Shown here: positions 10,331-20,337 of the stretch, in pieces
How positions within the stretch are numbered: the first letter of the stretch is position 1
Layout of the letters: every line of letters starts with the position of its first letter
Source of the DNA: Aureobasidium sp. EXF-3400
Taxonomy: Eukaryota > Ascomycota > Dothideomycetes > Dothideales > Saccotheciaceae
Assembly: GCA_024195585.1 (NCBI GenBank)
Contig: SWBL01000499.1
Span: forward strand, 1-26,901
DNA: 26,901 nucleotides
Direction of reading: 5' to 3'
Position numbers and translations under genes: made by a program
The notes under the pieces: generated by a model
The model's input: only the letters and a program-made list of their open reading frames with translations
The model's database searches: none
Told to the model about the DNA's origin: nothing

Positions 10331-10781
10331 GTTTGCAGTTGTGACGGATTATTTTATTCTCGACGGTGACAGCATCCGAAGCATGAAGATGGTATTCTTG
10401 GCACATTACCCGTTTCGGCATTTGATGCTATTCTTGGCACATTACTCATCTCGTCGGCTCACTTCGGACTGCCAAAGTGGTGTACCGCGGTACAGTCAAG
10501 ACTTCGGTCGGTCAAGGCATCCCGGCTTCTCCATAATCTTCTCCATTCTGCGGGGCTGATCAGTCTGGCAGTGACGATGGTGCAGACATGAGCCTCTTAT
10601 CCCAGCCCGTCGTCCTGGCTATTCGGCTTCGGCACACGCTTATGTAGTTGAAGATTGTTTCTCCCGTTTGTCCTTGTCTTTGTCAATATCTTCTCTCTCT
10701 TGTTCCTTTCTGTTTCCATCTTCTTCCTTTCTGCTTTCATCTCCTTCCCTCATCCTTTTCGCCCTTCTATACCACATCAAC
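10331..10781. promoter_or_regulatory. Divergent promoter region between ATP11 and the 4CL-like gene
   Basis: This 451 bp stretch lies between two start codons pointing away from each other. The side next to the 4CL-like gene (about 10655-10780) is a long pyrimidine-rich tract on the plus strand (runs such as cttctctctcttgttccttt), a feature often seen just upstream of well-expressed fungal genes. The ATP11 side contains the 17 bp direct repeat described separately. No coding sequence is supported. Confidence 0.7.
10393..10445. repeat. 17 bp direct repeat in the ATP11/4CL divergent promoter
   Basis: The sequence tattcttggcacattac is present exactly at 10393-10409 and 10429-10445, a 36 bp spacing. 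It lies 63-115 bp upstream of the ATP11 start codon, on the non-coding side of both genes. The TTGGCA core resembles an NF1-like half-site, but no known fungal factor is assigned here. Confidence 0.7.
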
Positions 10782-12594
10782 ATGCCTACCGACTCCCCGT
10801 ACCCACGCATCCAGATCCCAGACATCGGTCTGTGGGACTTTATGTTTGAGCGAAAAGAAAGACCCTACCCGGAAGACCATGGTAACCACCTCACACCACC
10901 CGTCTCCCTTGTTGTCTGCCATCTGACGCATATGCAGTTGTCTATCACGACCCCTATACCAACCGCTCTTACACCTATGCTCAGACTCGTGCTGCCGCTA
11001 TCGATTTTGGCAAAGGCCTCAAGGGCGCCTGGGATTGGCAAAAGGGCGATGTCATGGCCCTGTACACTCCAAACTCGATTGACACGCCCATTGTCATGTG
11101 GGGTGCTCACTGGGCGGGAGCTACTGTCTCTCCCGCCAATCCCGGCTACAGTGCAGATGAGTTGGCTTTCCAGCTGAAAGATTCCGGCGCAAAGGCTCTC
11201 GTCACACAATGGTCCGTCATCGCTACTGCTCGTGCCGCTGCAAAGAAGGTTGGACTGCCCGAAGACCGCATCATCTTGATTGGCGACGAGAGAGATCCCG
11301 ACATGATGGTCAAGCACTTTACCTCGATCCGCAACACCGCCGGTACCAACCGCTACCGTCGTACCAAGGTCGATCCCGACAACGATCTGGCTTTCTTGGT
11401 CTATTCCAGCGGCACTACAGGTCTTCCCAAGGGTGTCATGCTGAGCCATAAGAACATTGTTGCAAACACGCTCCAAGTCTGTTCAGCAGAAGCTCAATTG
11501 GATCATCAAGACAGAATTCTTGCCTTCCTTCCTTTCTTCCACATCTACGGCTTGACCGTTATCTTGCACGCGAGCTTCTTCAAAGGTACTCGTGTGGTGG
11601 TCATGCCCAAATTCGATATTGAAGACTTCTGTCGCATTACACAGGACGAGAAAATCACCTTTAGCTACGTCGCCCCTCCAGTAGTCTTGCATTTGAGCAA
11701 GCATCCTATCGTCGACAAGTACGATTTGAGCTCAATACGCATGATGAACTCAGGAGCTGCCCCTCTGACCAAAGAGCTTGTAAATGCCGTTTATGATCGT
11801 ACAAAGCTCAAGGTCAAGCAAGGTTACGGCTTGAGTGAGACCTCGCCAACTACTCACACTCAGAAATGGGCCGACTGGCACTCCACTGTGGGTAGTGTCG
11901 GCCTCTTGCTGCCCAACATGACCGCCAAATACATGTCGCCAGAAGATAAGGAAGTGCCGGCCGGAGAGGTCGGTGAACTGTGGCTCAAAGGGCCTAACGT
12001 CTGTACGTAAGCCGAAGTTACAAACACCCGTTTGATATCTTGCTAACTGTACCTCCGCTTTAAGTCAAGGGTTATTTGAACAATCCCGAGGGAACAGCGA
12101 ACGCCTTGACGTCTGATGGCTACTTTAAGACCGGAGATGTTGGTTACCAAGACAAGGAACATAACTTCTTCATTACCGATCGAGTCAAGGAGTTGATCAA
12201 GTACAAGGTAAGATGCATCAAAAGCTCAAACACGAACGACAATCTGACGTTGGTTTTGCAGGGCTTCCAGGTCCCGCCGGCAGAGCTTGAGGGGTATCTC
12301 GTTGCACACGACAAGATCGATGATGTTGCAGTCATCGGCATTTACAGAGAAGACATTGCGACAGAAGTTCCTAGAGCATATGTCGTGCCACGTAAGGGTG
12401 TCGAAGCTGGCAAAGCTCTCGAGGACGATATTGTCAACTGGATTGGAGCAAAGGTCGCAAATCATAAGAAGTTGAGGGGCGGTGTCAAATTTGTCGATCA
12501 AATCCCCAAGAGCATCAGTGGAAAGATTTTGCGACGAGTACTGAAGGCACAAGCCGACGAAGAGGCCAAGAAGGGTCAAAAGGCCAAGCTGTAG
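10782..12594 (+). CDS. 4-coumarate-CoA ligase-like acyl-CoA synthetase, peroxisomal
   Basis: ATP-dependent ligase that probably activates an aromatic or fatty acid to its CoA thioester. Four exons, 10782-10881, 10938-12002, 12065-12207 and 12262-12594, with introns of 56, 62 and 54 bp, encode 546 residues. The joins restore EDHVVYHDPYTNRSYTY, LKGPNVFKGYLNNPE and LIKYKGFQVPPAELEGYL. ANL motifs are complete: SSGTTGLPKGVMLSH (from 190), GYGLSETSP, GYFKTGDVGYQD, DRVKELIKYKGFQVPP and PKSISGKILRRVLK with the catalytic lysine. The last residues, KAKL, match a peroxisomal PTS1 signal (SKL-like), as in many fungal 4CL-like enzymes linked to beta-oxidation or side-chain activation. The start codon is preceded by a pyrimidine-rich leader and the context cATCAACATGCC. 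Confidence 0.93.
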
Positions 12595-13132
12595 TTTTGG
12601 GTATAGCAGTCTGAGTATCAAGCTCTTGGATCCTTGATCCATTGTCTATTTGACAATCCAGCTGATGAATTTTTTGATAGATTTTAAATAGGTCGTCGTA
12701 TAATAGATCACTTGTACAGGCAAGAGCATGGCCGCGCATTGCAGTCAATCTATCAACGTGCCGAGGAATGTGGAACCTCGGGCTCTTTCTCGACGTCCAC
12801 CCATGGTCGTGCTTTCCTACCATCAGTCAGTCACATGCAAAGCACCATTCAGCTGCCGCATCACTGATCAGCAACAATGGTTCTCATCAGTCCACTATGC
12901 TCTAGATGCCATGTCTTTGTCGACGTCAATTCGTTATCATGGCCGAAAGCAGCTGGGTTCTTGGAATTTGAACCATCAAAGAAAATGCGACGACCAACAG
13001 GTCAGCCGAAAGCGGCTCGAACAAAGATGGCCTAGCGATAAACGAATAAATGGTTGAGTATCAAGTAGATTTCGTCCTACCAAGGTTCATACTTTTCTTT
13101 TCTGCTTACCATTGACCGAAACAAGACTTACA
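12595..13132. other. Intergenic region before the protein kinase gene
   Basis: These 538 bases hold the 3' UTR of the 4CL-like gene and the promoter of the kinase gene. The open frames here are short and lack family signal. No RNA gene or repeat was found. Confidence 0.45.
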
Positions 13133-15506
13133 ATGGCACCAAAACGACCTCTGGAAGATGAAGCATCGGCAGCAGGCGGAGCAAAGAAACCTCGCCTCGA
13201 CGCCAAACATGACGACGACGACGAGATGTACGATGCGCAGCCTGAATTTGACGTCCCTGAAGACACTGCCCATGGCGACACCGAAGGAGAAGAAGTTGAC
13301 GAAAGAGAAACACCCCAAGTTGTACTTGATAGCCTCGATTATGAGAATGGTGGATTTCCAGATGAGCTTGCGTACGATGACGACAGAAAATTCCACCCAG
13401 GATATCACAATCCGACGACCGCAACCTACGCAATGCCCAAGACGACTGAGTCAGCGGTAGCTACACCCGCAGTGGCTCTCCCACCTCCAGAGCTGTCTCC
13501 AGACAAGCTTCCTGAAAGGATCAGGAATGCCTTGTTGAAGTTTTCCAAGTATGCGGCGTTTCCAGAAGCGAAGCTCGACAAGCTTACTGAAAGGATCGGA
13601 GAGGCCTTGTTGAAGTTTCCCAAATCCATGATAACTCTGATTCTAGCGTCGACGCGGAAGAAGGATGAGTTGGGGGACTTGTTCCAGAACATCAAAAGTC
13701 TAAATGGAGGCTGGATCGGTGTCGAGGGCAGACTTGGGAAAGGTGGCCAGGGTTGCGCCCGACTGTTTGTCAAAGTCGATGACCAACACAGAATCACTGA
13801 GAGAATCGTGGTCAAAGACAGTTTCCAGAAATTGGAAATGTGGGCCGACGAACACTGGTGGGAGCGAGGCAGACTTGGATTAGATCCTCGAGAGTCGATA
13901 GTGAACAAACTCTTGAGCTTGCCGACACCCGAGAGATGGGAGCGATATATCGTCGAGTACCTTGGCCATTCCATAAATCACAAATGGAAGATCAACAGGA
14001 CTTATATGGAGTACTGCGATGGAGGAGACCTCCACAAGCTGATGAAAGCACAGAACCAGAGATAGTGAGTTTGTACAGAGTGCATGCATCCGGTACGTGA
14101 TCACTAACCCCTGTAACAGTCGTCATCCTAATCCGCACTATGATCCTGGTAGTGGAAGTGGAGAAGACTTTGAAGACGACAACAACCCAGAGTCGATCGA
14201 AGTTTCGGGTGGAAAGGTCATCCCTGAACCATTTGTTTGGTACTACTTGAAGCAGATGGCCGTTGCGTTACATCGCATGAGTAACATACCTATCCGACAG
14301 AACAAAGGCGACTTTGTGGTCCATAAGTGAGTAACGCTCCTGGTGTGATTTGGTAACCATGGCTAATCTCTGGTGCAGGGACATCAAACCAGAAAACAGT
14401 CAGTAAAAACCCTCACGATACCAGTTCAAGTCACTGACCCAATCTTAGTCTTCTTGACAAGTCCAGATCCTCGTGAGTTTCCGAGATATCCAATTTGCAA
14501 GGCAAGTTCTTTCGTCATACACATGATCTCACAGTAGCTTTCTAACCATGTTATATAGGTGGGTGACTTTGGCTCCGCACACGTTACGTTTCCAACCGAC
14601 CCGGACAATCCGGAACACTGGTATGATCATGTGACAGCTGGTTACATTCCACCAGAGATGGATGAGTCTGTGTATGCCACAATGGGATGGGAGCTCAGCA
14701 CTGCCACGAATGTGAGTAATAAAGCCCAAGCCTGTAACAACAGGCAAAGTTGATGCAGAATATCAGACCGCTAACTTGGAGCTCACTCACAACAGGTTTG
14801 GCAAATCGCAATGACAATCGTGACTCTGATGAGACTTCAGCGACCAGACGAGATAGACTACGAAGACGGAGACCTAGACTTGGGCGCAAAAGAGATGCAT
14901 TCGCTCAGCGATCTAGAACACGACTATAGCATCGAACTTCGAGATCTGCTCGAGGAAATGTTATACATTGACCCAAAAGATCGACCCTCACCACAGGATA
15001 TCATCGAGTGGTTCTATGAAAACAAGAATAAGTGGAAGCACATGGCCACAGCACCAAGTTGTGATGATCTCGATCTATATCCATCATGGCTGCACTGGTC
15101 TCCAACCGAAGAATTTCAAATCAACGACTTTTTCGAAAAGGCTCCATCGTCATCACGAAAAGAGAAGAAGGCGAAGACGAAGATAGGTGGTCTAGCGGTG
15201 CCAGGCTCGAGTGACGAGGATTCTTCAGATGACGACGAAGATGATGAGCACAAAGGCCATCTGAAGGGCAAGAAGGGAGGCGTGGACCACGATGAGGAGG
15301 AGGACGAGGACGAGGACGAGGATGATGATGATCAAGACGAGGGTGAAGAGGAGGAGGAGGAGGAGGAGGAGGAAGATTACGATGAAGACGACCCCATGGC
15401 AGGTTCGAGTGGTCCAAGTCTTACCAGCGGTTCTGAATTCGTACTGCCTTCTGAAGATGGGGACATACTGATGAGGGACGTTAGTAGAGGGAGTGGTGGT
15501 TCTTGA
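13133..15506 (+). CDS. Divergent fungal serine/threonine protein kinase with acidic tail
   Basis: Six exons, 13133-14064, 14120-14326, 14379-14398, 14449-14501, 14559-14711 and 14796-15506, encode 691 residues. Start context is cttacaATGGCA. Residues 1-22 hold a basic, NLS-like cluster (PKRP..AKKPRL), followed by an acidic disordered region. The kinase domain runs about 190-550: Gly-loop LGKGGQGCA (201-209), candidate VAIK lysine K228, hinge MEYCDGGDLHKLM, catalytic loop VHKDIKPENIFL (D381, N386; Lys replaces the Arg of HRD), GDFGSA (D407), GYIPPE in place of APE, and VWQIAMT. An acidic insert sits between hinge and catalytic loop. The tail (about 585-691) is Ser/Lys then nearly pure Glu/Asp. 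It resembles the expanded, divergent kinase families of Pezizomycotina; substrate unknown. Catalysis is plausible since K, D and DFG are present. Confidence 0.88.
13502..13624 (+). repeat. In-frame 25-codon tandem duplication within the kinase gene
   Basis: Starting at 13502 and 13577 (75 bp apart) two closely similar segments encode DKLPERIRNALLKFSK and DKLTERIGEALLKFPK. The nucleotides are also alike (gacaagcttNctgaaaggatc), pointing to a fairly recent duplication. The segment lies in the N-terminal region just before the kinase domain and is predicted to be helical. Confidence 0.75.
14502..14558 (+). other. Probable GC-AG intron in the kinase gene
   Basis: The frame and the conserved kinase subdomain VII need tgcaag to join gtgggtgactttggc. 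The only fitting donor is aag|GCAAGT at 14502 with acceptor tatag at 14558 and a branch-like ttctaacc near 14540. This gives CKVGDFGSA without shift. GC-AG introns are a known minor class, and the GCAAGT donor is otherwise a perfect consensus. Confidence 0.75.
15289..15396 (+). repeat. GAG/GAC/GAT trinucleotide-rich tract encoding an acidic tail
   Basis: A low-complexity run of Glu and Asp codons, including a pure gaggaggag section (about 15348-15372), near the 3' end of the kinase coding sequence. Such tracts vary in length between strains through slippage. The protein segment is a polyanionic stretch of about 36 residues. Confidence 0.8.
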
Positions 15507-16351
15507 ACTCTGCTGGCAATCTATAATCGAGTAGAATTCAGTCTCTAATGTCGACAAGAAGCTTGACAAGAACTCAGATGATGCTGTCGCTTGGTTTATA
15601 AGGTGACATTTTTTCGAATTTACATGAATTGCTTATATTCGTCTCGCTCATCTAACTGTCGCAAATAGTTGACTATGGTATATCTTGAACTCAGAAGCTC
15701 TTGAGGCAGGATGTTCTCCTCTTCTTGTTCTTTTCTCATCCGAAGATCATAATACACCCCCATATATGCTATGCAACCTTTGCTCACCTTGCCAGAGCGC
15801 CAACCGAAGAAAAGAAAGACAAAACAACAGCGAACCAAAACAAAACTTTGAAATGCCAGTTGGATGCAAAACCAGGGATACAGATCACTACTCGTCACGC
15901 GTGCCCAATCCTTCGAGCCATTCTTCAATCAAGCCAAGCCATCATCCAAAAAGGGAAAGTAGACAAAGAGAAAGAAAAAAAAAAAAAAAAAGAATGACCA
16001 GTCTTCGTTTTGCGATCGGGAACAGGTCGTGTACAGTGAAGATGAAACAAAGAGATCGGCCTTGGAAGGTGTCGATCGTGCGAGAGAAGCTGTCGATCCA
16101 ATACCAATCATGGTGTTGGTGGCTGACAAGAGGCTGAAACATGAAGAGAGCCCAACGTTTGTTTGATTGTGTGACCATAGATATGTCCCAAATGGTTTGC
16201 TGCAAAAGCGATCGTTGCGCCCTGTGGACGTTTACTCAAGCCTCCAATGACATGTCATATGTTCCAGCAGTGAACGCTCTCACAGGAAGTAGGCTTGCAG
16301 CTAGACGCCACTCTGACAACAGAGCAGGTTTGTATTTGGAATGCAGCGCAC
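15507..16351. other. Convergent intergenic region with a 17-base A run
   Basis: These 845 bases separate the stop codons of the kinase gene (+) and the Q-rich protein gene (-). An uninterrupted run of 17 A (15975-15991) is the most evident simple repeat. One short minus-strand frame (15763-15620) is noted separately. No RNA gene or known domain is visible. Confidence 0.45.
15620..15763 (-). CDS. Possible 47-residue small ORF (weak)
   Basis: The minus-strand frame from ATG 15763 to TAA 15620 encodes a strongly charged, helix-like peptide (contains EQEEENILPQELL and VNYLRQLDERDEYKQF). Composition looks more protein-like than the surrounding frames, and the DNA before it on the same strand is pyrimidine-rich, as a fungal promoter or intron end might be. 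It could be a small gene, the last exon of an unrecognised gene, or chance. I do not recognise a family. Confidence 0.2.
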   Translation of the reverse strand: MGVYYDLRMRKEQEEENILPQELLSSRYTIVNYLRQLDERDEYKQFM

Positions 16352-17676
16352 TCAAGAAGGTTGGTTGCCACGTCTGCTCTCAATCAGGCGCTCGGCAGCA
16401 ACGTACAGCTCATCAAGATACCTCATGGCGTCGGGGTCCTTGAGCATCTTTGAAACCTGCAGGCCCGCAGAGATAAGTTGTAGCACGTTGCGATCATCCT
16501 TGAGAGGTCTGCTTTGATGCTTTGCTGCATGTCTCATCTCGAGCGAGTTCTCCAGCACAGTTACCAACTGCTTGATTTGTCCATTGTAGAGCACGCGGGC
16601 AGGGACACGGCGTTTGGTCGCCAGGCGCTTGAGCAGATAGCACCATTCCGTCCACTCTCGGTCGGCAGGAACGCGGACAGGTCTCTTGTCGGGCTCCAGG
16701 GGAATGGGAAACTGATACTTGGCTACAAAGTCGTAGGCGCATTGGGAGAGGCGGTCATTGACGCGCGTGAGTATCGAGTCCTGCTCTTCAGCATACAGAG
16801 ACACGGGCAGCTGGATCAACTCTGATTCGGAGGTCTCGAGGTGTGAGTTGGTTGGCTTGGCTAATAGTTGATGAGGTCCATCAAACTCATCACGGCCTGA
16901 TGAGCGGCGATGCGAGCTACCAGGTAGCATCGCACCTCCGTCATTGCCCATGGTGGCTGAATTATAATTAGGGTGAAGCATTCCAGACTGCTGCTGCTGT
17001 TGCTGCTGTTGCATTTGCTGCTGGATTTGCTGTTGCTGAAGTTGTTGAAGCTGTTGCAGCTGTTGGGCGTTGGTTAAATCTGATGTATTAAATCCTGGGG
17101 GTGGTGCTGTCGTGTAAGGGTTTGATGAGATAGATGAGTTGTAGTAGTCCGGCGATGGAGGGAAACCAGGTAGGTTTGGTGATCTCTGAGAGCCAACTGC
17201 CAGCCCTCCGGCTGAAGACATTCTCGAGGAGCCCACCGAAGATCCCGAGTCTTTCGGGTTCGTTGTCGGCCATGGTGATGAAGGCCACGAGCGATCATTC
17301 TGCAGGCCCGAAGAAAAGTATGACCTGGTTGCTCGTGAAGCTTCTGGCGAAGCAGGTGTGTACCTGATATGATAAGATTAACTTTGGGCTCTAGGCGGTG
17401 AGTGAAGCAATCATCATCATGAACATACAAGCCAGATTGTTGGAGCAGAGTGGGGCGTCTACTCAGAGCTGGTCGAGAGGTTGACTGTGACTGCTGGATG
17501 TTGAAAGAGTCCTCCAACGGACTACGAGCAGTGTACATGATGGGAGTCGATGTAGGAGAATATTTTTTGGTCGTCTTGACCGAAGCACCAGGTTGGGAGG
17601 AACAAGTGTCGGGCAGTCGGAATGCAGGATTGAGAGAGGGTTCTGAACAAAGCCGAGCAATCATAACCGATGACAT
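16352..17676 (-). CDS. Glutamine-rich conserved fungal protein of unknown function
   Basis: I do not recognise a named family. Two exons, 17676-17429 and 17363-16352, split by a 65 bp intron (gtatgt..catatcag), encode 419 residues; the join gives LLQQSGLYTPASPEASR. The N-terminal half is Ser/Pro/Gln-rich and probably disordered, with a 26-residue Gln/Leu tract at about 183-208. The C-terminal 150 residues (about 269-419) look folded and helical: LPVSLYAEEQDSILTRVNDR, a YQFPIPLEPDKRPVR segment, REWTEWCYLLKRLATKRR, and AMRYLDELYVAAERLIESRR. This layout is common in fungal transcriptional or signalling regulators, but that is inference. The first exon could instead start at the ATG at 17538 (MYTARSPLEDSF, 373 residues), where the sequence becomes more typical of disordered regulators. 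Confidence 0.75.
16988..17065 (-). repeat. CAG/CAA repeat encoding a polyglutamine tract
   Basis: On the minus strand 26 codons from 17065 to 16988 encode Gln with interspersed Leu, Ile and Met (QQLQQLQQLQQQQIQQQM, then eight Gln). CAG and CAA are mixed, which tends to stabilise length. Such tracts are common in fungal regulators. Confidence 0.85.
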
Positions 17677-20337
17677 ACCGCCACTATTTGTGCTGCAAAG
17701 AAGGGTCGAGGCAGTGGGGATTCAGATTGTGGATCAATGGCTTGTTGGAAAGAAAAAAAAGTGTTTTTACGGCAGTGGAGGAAAGTGCTTAGCTGATATA
17801 AACAGAACAGGGAGCCCCTCCCTCATGTGCCAATCGCTGCAATTGCGGGCACCTTCGTCATCACAACATGCGAAGGAAAGCAGAAGGACCTGTCTTGTTA
17901 CGGTGCACCACGAACTGAAATGAGCAGGGGACGGGTGTGGTGTGTGCACAACTCCAGGCACGCCTCAGAGATGGGCGTCAGCGTCGCAGTGCACGAGAAG
18001 CGCGAGCAAGCACCGCACGTCTGCCAGAGAGGGCAAAGCCGAAAAGCTTCGCACAAGACGGTCTGGGATCAAAAACGCAGGTTCCATGTTTTGGATGCTT
18101 GGTGCTGCCCGACGGACACCTGGGCTACCACGGGTCGCCGGACCAGGCCGAGAGATGCCCAGTGACTTAGCCATGGACACTCGTGTCCACCGCCAGTCCT
18201 AATACGACATATCCGCTGTCGGTCACGACTAGGTGGTTGCTGCGTGTGATTATGGCAACAAACAGTTCTACTGAGCAAAAGCCAAAATGTGGCAGAGAGA
18301 GGGCCGAGCGTCGATTTTCTTTTCGCAACGTCCAACGTCGATCCCTAGAAACACGTACGTCCGCACAACGAGTCTGGCTTCTACCTATCGAGTTTGCTTC
18401 CAATCACCATGCCATCGGGTTTCTTGTCCAAGTTGAAACCCGGCGATCTCGGACAGTAAAGGCCGCATCCTGGCTCTGATACAGCGCCGCCGTGTGGTGA
18501 AGGGAAGAGGGAGAAGCCTCGGTGGATAAGGTTGTTTCATCCTGACTCGAGGGTCACGTTTCCCATGCGTAACGGCTTGTGCGGGCAAGGCTGATGGCGG
18601 CACCGGGAGAGGCTTGACAAGGTAGAAAAGAAGAAGGAAACAAGGTCAGCAAGACAGTAAACGGCGCCCGGACGCTGCTAGAACTCATGTTCGCTGCCAT
18701 GCCGAGCGAACTTCTTCTTTAGCAGAAGAAGGGACCAGGCGGAGGATATAGCAACTCTTCAGAAGGGGTTAATCTCGAGTTAAGCACATAGATCGGTGAT
18801 TGAATATGCCCTCGTTTCTTCCGTCGCAATCTATCAAGGTTGTTGACGCTCCACGATCTCCAAGTCGTCCTCAGAGGATGATCTGTTGCTGGGTATCGAT
18901 CAAGCGTGATTGGGCAGCGAGGACTTGAACTGTGGAAAAACTGGAACCCTCTTTCTGGTCCGCCGAGCAATCGTAACCACGACACAGTCAAAACTAGCGG
19001 CCGATATTACTTGCACTCTAAGTTACCTTTGGCTGCTTCACCGATCAAGAAGACACGGGACAGCATCAGCACATGGCGTACACGAATGGTGCAACGTTGC
19101 CGTGATGCCACAGGCACACAGAAAGCAGGGCAAGAAGCCACGAGGTAAAAGAGGTCCATGCTGTCGAGCAGGTTGTGCTTCTTTCTCGCGAAATTGACAA
19201 GGAGGGGGCATTGAACGTTCCACAGGGCTTCTAGAACGGGGAACTTTTGCGGCAAGAGCAGAACTGCCGCCGGCAAACCAGTCGACTTTCAGACGTGACA
19301 GCAAGCCTTTTCCAAACACATGCCTTTTTGCCGACCTCGCCAAGGGAAAAGAGCGAAGCGCGCTAAGCGACCTCTCTTACAGTCCAAAACAACCCGCATC
19401 AACACAGTCCGAAAGGTTTGCAGTAATGTCTCACTCATTGAACCGATTTCCAGCAATCCGGTCAAGCTTCGATACTCCTCGGACGATATACCTGCACAAT
19501 CCCAATCGACGTTTCCCTAATATAATCCAAAATGTATCCGAGACGAATGAAAGATCACATTGCGCGATCAGGCAAACCGCAATATTCGTCTGGCTCTGCT
19601 CCGAATCTGCAATAGCCACCTAACCCGCACGTCAGTATGCAGGCAATGATCTCCAGATGGCATGCCTGACACGCAAGCCCTTCTGGAAGCCAGATAACGT
19701 GGTGCCGTTCGACCAGCCGCCATAACATCATATGGGCGGCCCTACAGGGCTAACAGCGTCAGTCTTCGTACCGCAAGGCGTCAAGCTTTTGTTTGGTGGC
19801 CGTGTGACCTTTTGGAGTCAGCGATTGTCCCGCTGCGGCCCAAGAATTGCTTTGATATCGTTTGTCAGTGTTCGACGACATTTACTGGAAACGATCTCTT
19901 GTTCTGAAAGCCATTGTACATTGACCGTCCTTCTTCGTCCCGGTGCCTGCTCTCCTAGGAGTCTTTGATCGTTCTAGATTTGAGCAGGGCCATCTTCGAG
20001 GCCTTCCATCAAAAGCTCCTAGGAGATTGTTGTTACCAAAATTGAAAGTATAGATTGCCAATACGCAACCGCTGTTTAGCAGTAGGGGCATATCGAAATA
20101 AGGGGGAAACGAAGTAGGCATTCCATCGTCTTGCATGCCTGATTAATAGGGTATCGAAAGAAGAAAAACCCGCACTGATTCGCTAGCACATTCACAATTC
20201 CCAGCCCATCTTTAGATCTTATCCTGGACCAGATTCCTTCCCAATTGAGCACATTACTAAATACAAAGAAAGACACTCTGTCCCTCTTACGGACCTGCAT
20301 CTAATCAAGAAGAGAGTTGCGATCAGGCAACCTAAGC
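17677..20337. other. Long gene-free region upstream of the Q-rich protein gene
   Basis: No frame in these 2,661 bases has a recognisable domain, and the many short open frames on both strands overlap without coding character. The region lies 5' of the Q-rich gene and 3' of the kinesin gene, both on the minus strand. Base composition is close to that of the rest of the window, so an AT-rich, RIP-degraded transposon is not indicated. It may hold a long promoter and leader, or an unannotated non-coding transcript. A ten-base palindrome, ctcctaggag, occurs at 19952-19961 and 20016-20025. Confidence 0.45.

Noticed and set aside
10588..10647. 20-codon upstream ORF before the 4CL-like gene
   Set aside because: The likely transcription start lies in or after the pyrimidine tract downstream of it, so it may not be in the mRNA.
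15121..15569. Pro/Arg-rich and Leu/Ile/Val-rich minus-strand frames opposite the acidic tail of the kinase
   Set aside because: Both are the complement of the GAG/GAT repeat; poly-Leu/Val here is a translation artefact, not a membrane protein.
17827..19343. Many short overlapping open frames on both strands
   Set aside because: None has family motifs, plausible splice joins or consistent codon character; treated as non-coding.
19952..20025. Two copies of the palindrome ctcctaggag 64 bp apart
   Set aside because: Ten-base palindromes can recur by chance and no flanking structure or coding context supports a site.
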